A DNA stretch of 64,000 nucleotides from positions 1 through 64,000 of the forward strand of contig JBCFAY010000002.1 of assembly GCA_038562375.1 (NCBI GenBank), given 5' to 3'. Positions 40,740-48,259 of this stretch are shown here, one piece after another. A program made the position numbers and the translations under genes. Origin of the DNA: JBCFAY01 sp038562375 (GTDB taxonomy: Bacteria; Bacillota; Clostridia; Christensenellales; CAG-138). The first letter of the stretch is position 1. Every line of letters starts with the position of its first letter. The notes beneath the pieces are model-generated. The model ran no database searches. It had not been told where the DNA came from and saw only the letters and a list, made by a program, of their open reading frames with translations.

Positions 40740-41960
40740 TTATGGGATGCTCCTGCCCGCGAGCGCGCCGGTAGAGAATGCGATCTGCAGATTAAAGCCG
40801 CCGGTCAGCGCGTCCACATCGATGATCTCGCCCGCGAAGTATAGCCCCGGCACGAGCTTTGATTCCATCGTCGACGGGTCGATCTCCTTGACATTGATCC
40901 CGCCGCGCGTGATGATCGCTTCCTCGATCGGCAGCGCCCCTTTTACCGTAAGCGGAATGTCCTTCAAGCATTGGGCGAGCCTTTGCCGTTCCTCCCGCGC
41001 AACCTGATTGACCGGCTTATTCGGCTCGATCCGGACGTGAGAAAGCACAACAGGGATCATGCGGGAAGGCAGAAGCTCCTTCATGGCGTTGGCAAGATGG
41101 CGATTGGGCTCCGCATCAAAATCCCGGACGAGGCGCCTGTCCAGCTGTTCGGGCGTCAGTCCCGGCTTCATATCGATGCTCAGGCGCGCGCCCTCGGGCG
41201 CATCGGCGATCATGCTGCTCGCGGAAAGCACGAGCGGTCCCGAAACCCCAAAGTGCGTAAAAAGCATTTCCCCAAGCTCGTCATAGATCGCGCGCCCCTT
41301 GCGCAAAACACTCAGTGAAACGTTTTTGAGCGAAAGTCCGGTGAGCTGTTTGGGCCAATCCTCAACGGTCTCGAGCGGAACGAGCGCCGCGCGCGGCGGC
41401 TGTATCGTATGCCCAAGCGATGCGGCAAGCTTAAGCCCGAAGCCGTCCGATCCGGTGGAGGGATAACTCAGTCCGCCCGTCGCGAGCACCACCGCGTCAA
41501 ACGTGCGCGCCCCCGACCCGGTCGATACTTCAAAACCGCCTTCGGAGCTTTTTTTAAGGTCCAGTACTTTTTGGTTTAAACGCACCTCGACGCCGAATTT
41601 GTTCAAATACCGCCCGAGAGCGTTGATGATGTCGCTCGACTTATCCGAACACGGGAACACGCGCCCGCCGCGCTCGATCTTGAGTGGAACGCGCTGCTCC
41701 TCCAGGATCCCCATGATGTCGGCACAGGAAAATCCCCTGAGCGCGCTAAAGAGAAATTTGGGATTGCGGGCGATATTCTCGAAAAACCGCTCGCCCTCGG
41801 CGACGTTCGTCACGTTGCATCTGCCCTTGCCCGTGAGGTAAAGCTTTTTTCCAAGCTTCTCGTTGCGCTCGAAGAGCACCGTTTTATGTCCGCTCTGCGC
41901 GGCGCACGCGGCGGCAAGCAATCCCGCGGGACCACCGCCGATTACCGCAATGTTTGCCAA
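40740..41960 (-). CDS. HI0933-family flavoprotein (NAD(P)/FAD-dependent oxidoreductase)
   Basis: A 406-residue FAD-binding protein of the HI0933/BaiN family. The dinucleotide fold reads GGGPAGLLAAACAAQSG, followed by TGKGRCNVTN. It has ATGGLSYPSTGSDG and a C-terminal GEIIDVDALTGGFNLQIAFSTG. Homologues are annotated as flavoprotein oxidoreductases; one is linked to bile-acid reduction, but the true substrate is usually unknown. Its 3' end precedes cmk. The 5' end overlaps the phosphatase gene by 19 bp, which suggests coupling. Confidence 0.88.
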   Translation of the reverse strand: MANIAVIGGGPAGLLAAACAAQSGHKTVLFERNEKLGKKLYLTGKGRCNVTNVAEGERFFENIARNPKFLFSALRGFSCADIMGILEEQRVPLKIERGGRVFPCSDKSSDIINALGRYLNKFGVEVRLNQKVLDLKKSSEGGFEVSTGSGARTFDAVVLATGGLSYPSTGSDGFGLKLAASLGHTIQPPRAALVPLETVEDWPKQLTGLSLKNVSLSVLRKGRAIYDELGEMLFTHFGVSGPLVLSASSMIADAPEGARLSIDMKPGLTPEQLDRRLVRDFDAEPNRHLANAMKELLPSRMIPVVLSHVRIEPNKPVNQVAREERQRLAQCLKDIPLTVKGALPIEEAIITRGGINVKEIDPSTMESKLVPGLYFAGEIIDVDALTGGFNLQIAFSTGALAGRSIP

Positions 41961-42574
41961 GTGAGCATACCCTCCAAAAGATGCGACGTATTGTTGGAGT
42001 GCACCAGAGTGATCATTCCGTCCGAACGAACCTCTGTTTCCGTTGTGCCGGTATTGTCAAGCCGGAGCGAATGAATCCTGTCATAAGGAAGCCCGATCAG
42101 ATGCGCGATCATGAGCTTGAGCGGAAGCGTATGGCTGACGATCGCCACCGTATCGTCCGACGCGGCGCTGATGTGCTCGAAAAAATCCCGCATACGGGCC
42201 AGCACCTCTTTGGGCCGCTCCGCGCCGGGAATTTCTGCGGTAAACGGGCGTACCCTCCAATGCTCGAACGTTTCCGGGAACAATGCGGCGATCTCGTCAA
42301 ACCGAAGGCCTTCCCATTCCCCGAAATCGATCTCTGTGAGACGCTCATCCGGGGTTGTGGGAACGCCGGTCGCCTTTGCAAGCGGCTGAGCCGTCTGCAG
42401 GGCGCGCTGCAGCGGGCTTGAATAAATCGCGTTCAGACCGCTGTTTTTTAGTCTTTCCGCCAGGTGTTCCGCCTGCATAAGGCCCGTCTCGTCCAAGGGC
42501 GTATCCGTTCTGCCCTGTGTTTTATGCTGGGTGTTCCAGATCGTTTGCGCATGGCGAATCCAAATGAATTTCAT
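41942..42574 (-). CDS. Histidine phosphatase family protein
   Basis: A 210-residue phosphoglycerate-mutase-like phosphatase. The catalytic RHAQTIWN opens the protein, with the GRTDTPLDETG loop next. SSPLQRALQTA and a second His in VSHTLPLKLM complete the active site. It is probably a small phosphatase such as a CobC- or PhoE-like enzyme; no substrate can be assigned. The ATG at 42574 lies in the end of the RpiR gene region and gives the canonical start; an upstream reading would add 21 residues of no homology. Confidence 0.88.
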   Translation of the reverse strand: MKFIWIRHAQTIWNTQHKTQGRTDTPLDETGLMQAEHLAERLKNSGLNAIYSSPLQRALQTAQPLAKATGVPTTPDERLTEIDFGEWEGLRFDEIAALFPETFEHWRVRPFTAEIPGAERPKEVLARMRDFFEHISAASDDTVAIVSHTLPLKLMIAHLIGLPYDRIHSLRLDNTGTTETEVRSDGMITLVHSNNTSHLLEGMLTWQTLR

Positions 42575-42578
42575 CCGT

Positions 42579-43457
42579 TCATTCGTCCTCGGGCCGTCTG
42601 GTAAGATAGACCCGCTGCATCCCCCAGATACTCTCAAGCTGATCGAAGCGGTCGGAGATCTCGTCCTTGCACCTTAGGCCCGCGGCCACGAGCACCGCGT
42701 TGATCAGGCTCAGCGGCGCGACCAGCGAATCCGCGAAGGAGGCCATATCGCTCCTCGCGATCAGGGCGAAATCCGCCATCTGCGCAAGCGGGGAAGCGTG
42801 CCCGTCGGTAAGGGCGATAATGCTCGCGCTGTGGTTCTTGGCGAACGACATCGCGTCCAGCGTCCTCGTCGAATAACGCGGGAAGCTGATGCCCACGCAG
42901 ACGTCCTTCGGACCGATGCGGATCATCTGTTCGTAAGCGTCCCCGATAAACGCGTTGACGAGGATTATATTGCCCCGCACAAAGTTCAAATAGTACGCCA
43001 GGAACTGCGCAAGCGGCGACGCGCTGCGAAAACCGATGATATAAACGTTCTCCGCCTCGAGAAGCACATCGATGGCGGCGTTGAAGGCAACGTTATCGAT
43101 CGTTTCGATCGTGGAGCGGATGTTCTGCATATCCGCCTTGAGGACGGATTTTAAGATGTTCGCCTGATCCATCTCCGCCGAGGAAAGCTGTATCCGCTGC
43201 ACGCTCGTGAGCTTGTTGCGGATGAGCTCCTGCAGGGATTTTTGGAGCTCGGGGTATCCGTCGTACCCGAGCGCGTACGCGAAGCGTACGACCGTCGACT
43301 CGCTTACGCCCACCATACGCCCCATCTGCGACGCGGTGATGAAAGCGGCCTTGTCATAATTTCCAAGAATATAGGTCGCGAGCTGTTTTTGCCCTTTGCT
43401 GAGGGATCTGTACCGCTGGTTGAGCTTAGTGAGCAGGTCGTCGTTTTCGATCCTCAT
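42579..43457 (-). CDS. RpiR/MurR family transcriptional regulator
   Basis: A 292-residue regulator with an N-terminal helix-turn-helix of the RpiR type (about 1-80; ITASQMGRMVGVSESTVVRFAYALG) and a C-terminal SIS sugar-phosphate-binding domain (about 110-260; VYIIGFRSASPLAQFLAYYL). It would sense a sugar phosphate and regulate sugar or aminosugar genes. The ligand is unknown. It sits between the phosphatase gene and surE on the same strand, 3 bp after surE stops. Confidence 0.88.
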   Translation of the reverse strand: MRIENDDLLTKLNQRYRSLSKGQKQLATYILGNYDKAAFITASQMGRMVGVSESTVVRFAYALGYDGYPELQKSLQELIRNKLTSVQRIQLSSAEMDQANILKSVLKADMQNIRSTIETIDNVAFNAAIDVLLEAENVYIIGFRSASPLAQFLAYYLNFVRGNIILVNAFIGDAYEQMIRIGPKDVCVGISFPRYSTRTLDAMSFAKNHSASIIALTDGHASPLAQMADFALIARSDMASFADSLVAPLSLINAVLVAAGLRCKDEISDRFDQLESIWGMQRVYLTRRPEDE

Positions 43458-43460
43458 GCC

Positions 43461-44237
43461 TTATCCCTCCTTGAGAAAGTCGTAATGAATCTGCGCGGAA
43501 TCCATCTTATCACACTGCTGTACCATGTGCGTGCGCAAAATCGTAAGGGTGACATATCCTCTTTTTACCCAGTAAGCGTCTGAATCCTTCATGGGTTCCG
43601 GCATGTCGGCTCGGCCGGGCAGCCAATAATACTTCCGCCCATACGGATCGACCCTCTCCACGTATGGGCGTCGGTCTACGGAGCAGTTCAGGCCCGTATA
43701 CCGCGCGCCCTTGATTTGGTCGGCAGGAAGATCCGGAACGTTGATGTTGAGAAGGCAGCCCGGTTCAAGCGGCCGCTCCTTCAGGTACTCGACCGCGTTG
43801 CGGGTCACGATCGCCGCCGTTTCAAAATGTTTGGGATGATTGGATTCGATGGAGGAAGCAATGGCCGGAATGCCCAGGGAAATCGCCTCCATTGCGGCGG
43901 AGACGGTGCCCGAGTACAGGACGTCGGTGCCGAGGTTCGATCCGTGATTGATGCCGGAAACCACAAGCTCTATGCCGTCGACGAGATTGCAGCAGCCGAG
44001 CTTTACGCAATCGGCGGGGGTGCCCGTTACGGCAATCGCTGTGGACGCGCCCGGAAGGACATCAAGGCTGATGGGGGAAGCAAGCAGCGGAACCTGGTAT
44101 GTAACCGAATGGCTTGAACCGCTTCTCTCCATGTCCGGCGCCACAACCGTCACCTCATTGGTCCGGCTAAGCTCCCCGCACAGCGCCGCAATGCCCCGCG
44201 CATAGATCCCGTCGTCATTGCTGACAAGTATTCTCAT
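43461..44237 (-). CDS. surE: 5'/3'-nucleotidase SurE
   Basis: A 258-residue metal-dependent nucleotidase. It opens with RILVSNDDGIYARGI (metal-binding DD), followed by VVAPDMERSGSSHS and GINHGSNLGTDVLYSGTVSAAMEA, all family hallmarks. It removes phosphate from nucleoside monophosphates, sometimes from polyphosphate. The ATG at 44237 gives the standard start. It has its own near-consensus promoter at 44285-44313 and probably heads the surE-RpiR-phosphatase-flavoprotein transcript. Confidence 0.94.
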   Translation of the reverse strand: MRILVSNDDGIYARGIAALCGELSRTNEVTVVAPDMERSGSSHSVTYQVPLLASPISLDVLPGASTAIAVTGTPADCVKLGCCNLVDGIELVVSGINHGSNLGTDVLYSGTVSAAMEAISLGIPAIASSIESNHPKHFETAAIVTRNAVEYLKERPLEPGCLLNINVPDLPADQIKGARYTGLNCSVDRRPYVERVDPYGRKYYWLPGRADMPEPMKDSDAYWVKRGYVTLTILRTHMVQQCDKMDSAQIHYDFLKEG

Positions 44238-44284
44238 GTTTAAGGTGCCCCCGTGTTTGAAACTCATCTTCTAAAACTTTCAAT

Positions 44285-44313
44285 AGTATAGCAGAATCAA
44301 GCATAAATTGCAA
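44285..44313 (-). promoter_or_regulatory. surE promoter
   Basis: On the - strand TTGCAA (44313-44308), 17-bp spacer, TATACT (44290-44285), about 48 bp before the surE ATG. This is a near-consensus housekeeping promoter. Confidence 0.7.
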
Positions 44314-44353
44314 TGAAAATCCAAAATGATGAATCAGTTGCATTTCTTCATGC

Positions 44354-44379
44354 AAAAACGCGCCGAAGCGACGTTTTTT
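44354..44379. terminator. Orphan bidirectional terminator-like hairpin
   Basis: AAAAACG-CGC (44354-44363) pairs with GCG-CGTTTTT (44368-44378), with T7 on the + side and T5 on the - side. No annotated gene ends nearby: it lies between the surE promoter and the start region of a divergent small gene. It may end a short unannotated RNA or insulate the two genes. Confidence 0.5.
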
Positions 44380-44509
44380 TATCGTTTTCATCGTCGGGGA
44401 CGCAATGCGGCGCATGGGATGATTTGCGATTGTAATCCGACATATATATTAGCGCGGAGTATTTGATGATACTCCTGTGGTCTTGCACCGATCTGAGGAG
44501 GAATGTAAC

Positions 44510-44710
44510 ATGACTCCATGCGAGCTGTCCGTCGCACTCAATACCGCCGCCAACGCGATGGCGGCCAATTTAAGCAATGAAGAGCTCGCTTTGCTGACGG
44601 CGATGTTCCGGCAGATGTACGAGGCGCTCACGGGGATCCTATTATACAGAAGGGCATGCTCTGATCTCTCTTCGGATAAATCGGATAAAAAGGACAAGAA
44701 GGACAAATAA
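44510..44710 (+). CDS. Small DUF6774-like protein
   Basis: A 66-residue protein starting CELSVALNTAANAMAANLSNEELALLTAM, which resembles the small DUF6774 family of Firmicutes as I recall it. The C-terminus is a Lys/Asp repeat (DKSDKKDKKDK). The function is unknown; two short helices are predicted. GAGGAGG lies before the ATG at 44510. It faces clpX, with a strong hairpin between them. Confidence 0.65.
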   Translation: MTPCELSVALNTAANAMAANLSNEELALLTAMFRQMYEALTGILLYRRACSDLSSDKSDKKDKKDK

Positions 44711-44718
44711 AAAACGCA

Positions 44719-44744
44719 GATCGCCGCCCTTTTGGGCGGCGATC
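44719..44744 (-). terminator. Terminator of clpX
   Basis: An 11-bp stem GATCGCCGCCC/GGGCGGCGATC (44719-44729 with 44734-44744) with a TTTT loop. On the - strand it is followed by TGCGTTTTTTATT. It also lies just after the small + strand gene. Confidence 0.8.
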
Positions 44745-44838
44745 CGACTGCGGCAAGGCTTTTTGCCCTGGCCAAACCAAAACATTCGCTCTCTCCCGCG
44801 CCGCGCGATGCGCCGCCCGGAGCGTTGATTACAAAACC

Positions 44839-46098
44839 CTAGCAGACTCCGGGGGCGCTCAGGCGCTCCACCTCTCTTAGCAGCAGAACGGGAGGTTGTT
44901 TCCTCTCGATCACATCCTTGGTGATGATGCACTTCTTGATATCCGCACGCGAGGGGATATCGAACATGATCCCAAGCATCACATCCTCGAGTATCGCCCT
45001 GAGGCCGCGCGCACCGGTCTTGCGTTCGATCGCCTTTTTGGCGACGGCCACAAGCGCCTCATTCTCGAACTCAAGCTCCACGCCGTCCATCTCGAAAAGC
45101 CGCTTATACTGGCGCGTGAGCGCGTTCTTCGGCTTGGTAAGGATGTCGAGCAGCGCGTTCTGGTCGAGCTGATGCAGCGTGACGATGATCGGCATACGGC
45201 CCACGAACTCGGGGATCAAGCCGAATTTGAGCAAATCCTCGGGCAGGATGTTCTTCAGGATCGCGCCGATGTCCTTTTCGACGTTGGATTTAACGTCGGC
45301 GCCGAAGCCCATCGACTTCTTGCCGGTGCGCTTGGTGATGATCTGGTCGATCCCATCGAACGCGCCGCCGCAGATGAAGAGCACGTTGGTCGTATCGATC
45401 TGTATGAACTCCTGATGCGGATGCTTGCGGCCGCCCTGAGGCGGGACGCTTGCGACCGTACCCTCGAGTATCTTGAGCAGCGCCTGCTGCACGCCTTCGC
45501 CGGACACGTCGCGGGTGATCGAGGGATTCTCGCTCTTCCTCGCGATCTTATCGATTTCGTCGATGTACACGATCCCTTTTTCCGCACGCTCGACATCATA
45601 GTCCGCAGCCTGGATGAGCTTTAAGAGGATGTTCTCCACATCTTCGCCAACATATCCGGCCTCGGTCAGGCTCGTCGCGTCCGCGATTGCGAACGGCACG
45701 TTCAGGATCTTCGCGAGCGATTGGGCAAGCATCGTCTTGCCGCAGCCCGTGGGCCCGAGCATGATGATATTGCTCTTTTGCAGCTCGACATCGTCGTTTT
45801 TGGAAACGCCGGAGTTGATTCGTTTATAATGGTTATAGACCGCAACCGCGAGGGAACGCTTTGCATCCTCCTGCCCGATCACGTATTGGTTGAGCACGCC
45901 AAAGATATCGGCGGGTTTTGGAATGTCCGATAAATCGATCGGAGCGGAACCAAAATCCTCGTCGATGATCTCCTGGCAAAGCTCCACGCATTCGTTGCAG
46001 ATATAGACGCTGGGTCCCGCGATAATGCGGTGCACTTCTTCCTGCGTTTTGCCGCAGAAAGAGCACTTGACCGGGCTTTTTTCTTCGTGTTTTGCCAT
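44839..46098 (-). CDS. clpX: ClpX ATPase, unfoldase subunit of ClpXP
   Basis: A 419-residue AAA+ unfoldase that feeds substrates to ClpP. The N-terminal zinc domain has CSFCGKTQEEVHRI and the second pair CNECVELC. Walker A is GPTGCGKTML and Walker B VYIDEIDKI. The IGF-type loop region and sensor 2 GARGLRAILED are present. The length is standard. It follows clpP by 26 bp in the conserved tig-clpP-clpX order. Confidence 0.97.
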   Translation of the reverse strand: MAKHEEKSPVKCSFCGKTQEEVHRIIAGPSVYICNECVELCQEIIDEDFGSAPIDLSDIPKPADIFGVLNQYVIGQEDAKRSLAVAVYNHYKRINSGVSKNDDVELQKSNIIMLGPTGCGKTMLAQSLAKILNVPFAIADATSLTEAGYVGEDVENILLKLIQAADYDVERAEKGIVYIDEIDKIARKSENPSITRDVSGEGVQQALLKILEGTVASVPPQGGRKHPHQEFIQIDTTNVLFICGGAFDGIDQIITKRTGKKSMGFGADVKSNVEKDIGAILKNILPEDLLKFGLIPEFVGRMPIIVTLHQLDQNALLDILTKPKNALTRQYKRLFEMDGVELEFENEALVAVAKKAIERKTGARGLRAILEDVMLGIMFDIPSRADIKKCIITKDVIERKQPPVLLLREVERLSAPGVC

Positions 46099-46124
46099 TT
46101 ATCTACCTCATTTAGGCTCAGGCT

Positions 46125-46709
46125 CTACCGCCTGGCGGGGAAAATCTCATCGATCAGCCCATAGCTTAAAGCCTGCTCGGCCGTCATAAAATTATCCCGT
46201 TCCGTATCGGCGCTCACCCGTTCGACCGGCTGGCCGGTACGGTCGGCCAGTATCTGGTTGAGCTTCTTTTTCATCGCTACAATATGCTCCGCATGGATCG
46301 CGATATCCGTCGCCTGGCCGCGCGCTCCGCCGCTGGGCTGATGGATCATGACCTCGCAGTTGGGCAGCGCCTTGCGCTTGCCCTTGGCGCCGGCCGCGAG
46401 CAAAAACGCGCCCATGGATGCCGCAAGGCCGACGCAGATCGTTGAAACGTCGCACTTGATATACTGTATCGTATCGTAGATCGCCATTCCGGCGCTGACA
46501 GAGCCGCCGGGGCTGTTGATATAAAGGTTGATGTCCTTGTCCGGATCTTCCGCTTCCAGGAACAATAACTGGGCAACGATGATATTCGCGGTATCATCGT
46601 CGATCTCGCCGCCCAGGAATACGACCCGATCCTTGAGAAGGCGCGAATAAATATCATAGGAACGTTCGCCACGATTGGTTTGTTCGACGACCATCGGTAC
46701 CAGATTCAT
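46125..46709 (-). CDS. clpP: ATP-dependent Clp protease proteolytic subunit
   Basis: A 194-residue serine protease. The catalytic triad is visible: Ser98 (LAASMGAFLL), His123 (MIHQPSGG) and Asp172. It degrades proteins unfolded by ClpX. The ATG at 46709 is chosen because AGGAG lies 9 bases upstream; the ATG at 46718 overlaps that site. It is cotranscribed with tig and clpX, likely from the promoter before tig. Confidence 0.96.
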   Translation of the reverse strand: MNLVPMVVEQTNRGERSYDIYSRLLKDRVVFLGGEIDDDTANIIVAQLLFLEAEDPDKDINLYINSPGGSVSAGMAIYDTIQYIKCDVSTICVGLAASMGAFLLAAGAKGKRKALPNCEVMIHQPSGGARGQATDIAIHAEHIVAMKKKLNQILADRTGQPVERVSADTERDNFMTAEQALSYGLIDEIFPARR

Positions 46710-46738
46710 TGCTGCCATCTCCTTTGTCTGTGTCTTTA

Positions 46739-48049
46739 TTAGGATTCCTTTTGTTCCGCGCCTGCTTTTTTGACGATAACCGCATTTTCAACAATTAGCG
46801 CAACCGTCTGCTCCATCACATTTTGATCCTCGAAATACGAGACCTCATCCTCCGCGAGCTGCTTACGGAACTCCTCCGCGTCCTGGCCGATCTGCTTCGC
46901 GTAATCCTCCATCGATTTATCGACCGCAGCGGGATCGGGCTTAATCTCTTCCGCCTTAGCGATCGCATCGAGCGTCAGCTGCGTCCTCACGCGGGCTTCC
47001 GCCTCCTCGCGGTACTGGGCGCGGATCGACTCCATATCCTGGCCGGTATACTTTAAATAATCCTCGAACTTCAATCCCTGCGAGGCGAGACGATAGCTGA
47101 TCTCCTTGAGCATGTGCGTTATCTGGCGCTCGATCATCGCGTCGGGAATATCGATTGTTGCGTTGGCGCTCGCCACGCGGATCGCTTCGTTCTCGGTCTG
47201 CGTCTTTTTGGCGTTCTCTGCGTTCTCTTCAAGCTCCTTGCGCTTGCTGGCCTTAAACGCCTCGAGCGTGTCGAACTCGGAGACGTCCTTCGCGAACTCA
47301 TCGTCCAGCGCCGGCAGTTCCTTTACCTGTACCGCGCGGATCGTGACCGCAAATACCGCGTCCTTGCCCTTGAGCTCTTCGGCATGGTATTCATCGGGAA
47401 ATTTCACGGAAATGTCCGCGGATTCTCCCGTGCTCATGCCGACCAGCTGATCCTCAAACCCCGGGATGAACATGCCGGAGCCGATGTCCAGCGACTGGTT
47501 CTCGGCCGTGCCGCCGGGGAACTGCACACCGTCCACGCTGCCCGAATAGTCCAGGACAACGCGGTCGCCCTGCGCGATCGGGCGCTCGACCTCGACATAT
47601 CGGACGAGCTTTTCGCGTTCGCGCTCGATCTGCGCATCCACCATGGCGTCCGTAACATTATACTCGCCCACCGCGACTTCTATACCCTTGTACGCCCCCA
47701 GCGCTACCTCCGGCTGGACCGGAACGGCGGCCGAAAACACGACATTCTGGTTGGGGCCCAGCTCGAGGATCTCGATGTCGGGACGGTCGACGGGCTCGAG
47801 ATCATGCTCCTTCACCGCAGCCTCATAGGCATCGGGATATACGAGTTCAAACGCGCTCTCATAAAAAACGCCTTCGCCGTACATGTTCTGGATCACCTTG
47901 CGGGGCGCCTTCCCCTTGCGGAACCCGGGCACGTTATAATGCTTCGCTTCTTTAAGGTATGCTTTTTGTATCGCTTCCGCGAATACATCCGCGGGAATTT
48001 CAATCGTCAGCTTAACCCTGCTCTTTTCCAGTACTTCCAGTCCTGCCAT
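46739..48049 (-). CDS. tig: Trigger factor
   Basis: A 436-residue ribosome-bound chaperone with peptidyl-prolyl isomerase activity. The N-terminal ribosome-binding loop has the GFRKGKAPR signature. The FKBP-type PPIase domain (about 150-245) contains DYSGSVDG and GFEDQLVGM, and a long helical C-terminal domain follows. GGAGG lies before the ATG. It is first in tig-clpP-clpX. Confidence 0.96.
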   Translation of the reverse strand: MAGLEVLEKSRVKLTIEIPADVFAEAIQKAYLKEAKHYNVPGFRKGKAPRKVIQNMYGEGVFYESAFELVYPDAYEAAVKEHDLEPVDRPDIEILELGPNQNVVFSAAVPVQPEVALGAYKGIEVAVGEYNVTDAMVDAQIEREREKLVRYVEVERPIAQGDRVVLDYSGSVDGVQFPGGTAENQSLDIGSGMFIPGFEDQLVGMSTGESADISVKFPDEYHAEELKGKDAVFAVTIRAVQVKELPALDDEFAKDVSEFDTLEAFKASKRKELEENAENAKKTQTENEAIRVASANATIDIPDAMIERQITHMLKEISYRLASQGLKFEDYLKYTGQDMESIRAQYREEAEARVRTQLTLDAIAKAEEIKPDPAAVDKSMEDYAKQIGQDAEEFRKQLAEDEVSYFEDQNVMEQTVALIVENAVIVKKAGAEQKES

Positions 48050-48075
48050 CCTTTTCCTCCAAAACGCGCAAAGTA

Positions 48076-48135
48076 ATTATAGTGCATACTACACCAGCAT
48101 TATATTATCTTAGCATATGCGGCGGTGTTTGGCAA
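48076..48135 (-). promoter_or_regulatory. tig-clpP-clpX promoter region
   Basis: On the - strand TTGCCA (48135-48130), 17-bp spacer, TAAGAT (48112-48107). A further TATAAT lies at 48081-48076, closer to the gene. No CIRCE or CtsR repeats are visible, so heat-shock control through those is not supported by sequence. Confidence 0.55.
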
Positions 48136-48259
48136 TGCGCTTTTATGCAGCGCGGCATCCGGCATCGCTGAATAATCCGGCTTGATCCGCCGGCCGCCGC
48201 CCCCGCGATCCGCAGCTGTTCTCAAGGCAGACCTGCTTGGCGTTTGCCCTGCGTCCGCG

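Noticed and set aside
44215..44415. 66-codon - strand frame upstream of surE
   Set aside because: No ribosome-binding site, overlaps the surE promoter and start, and has no family resemblance.
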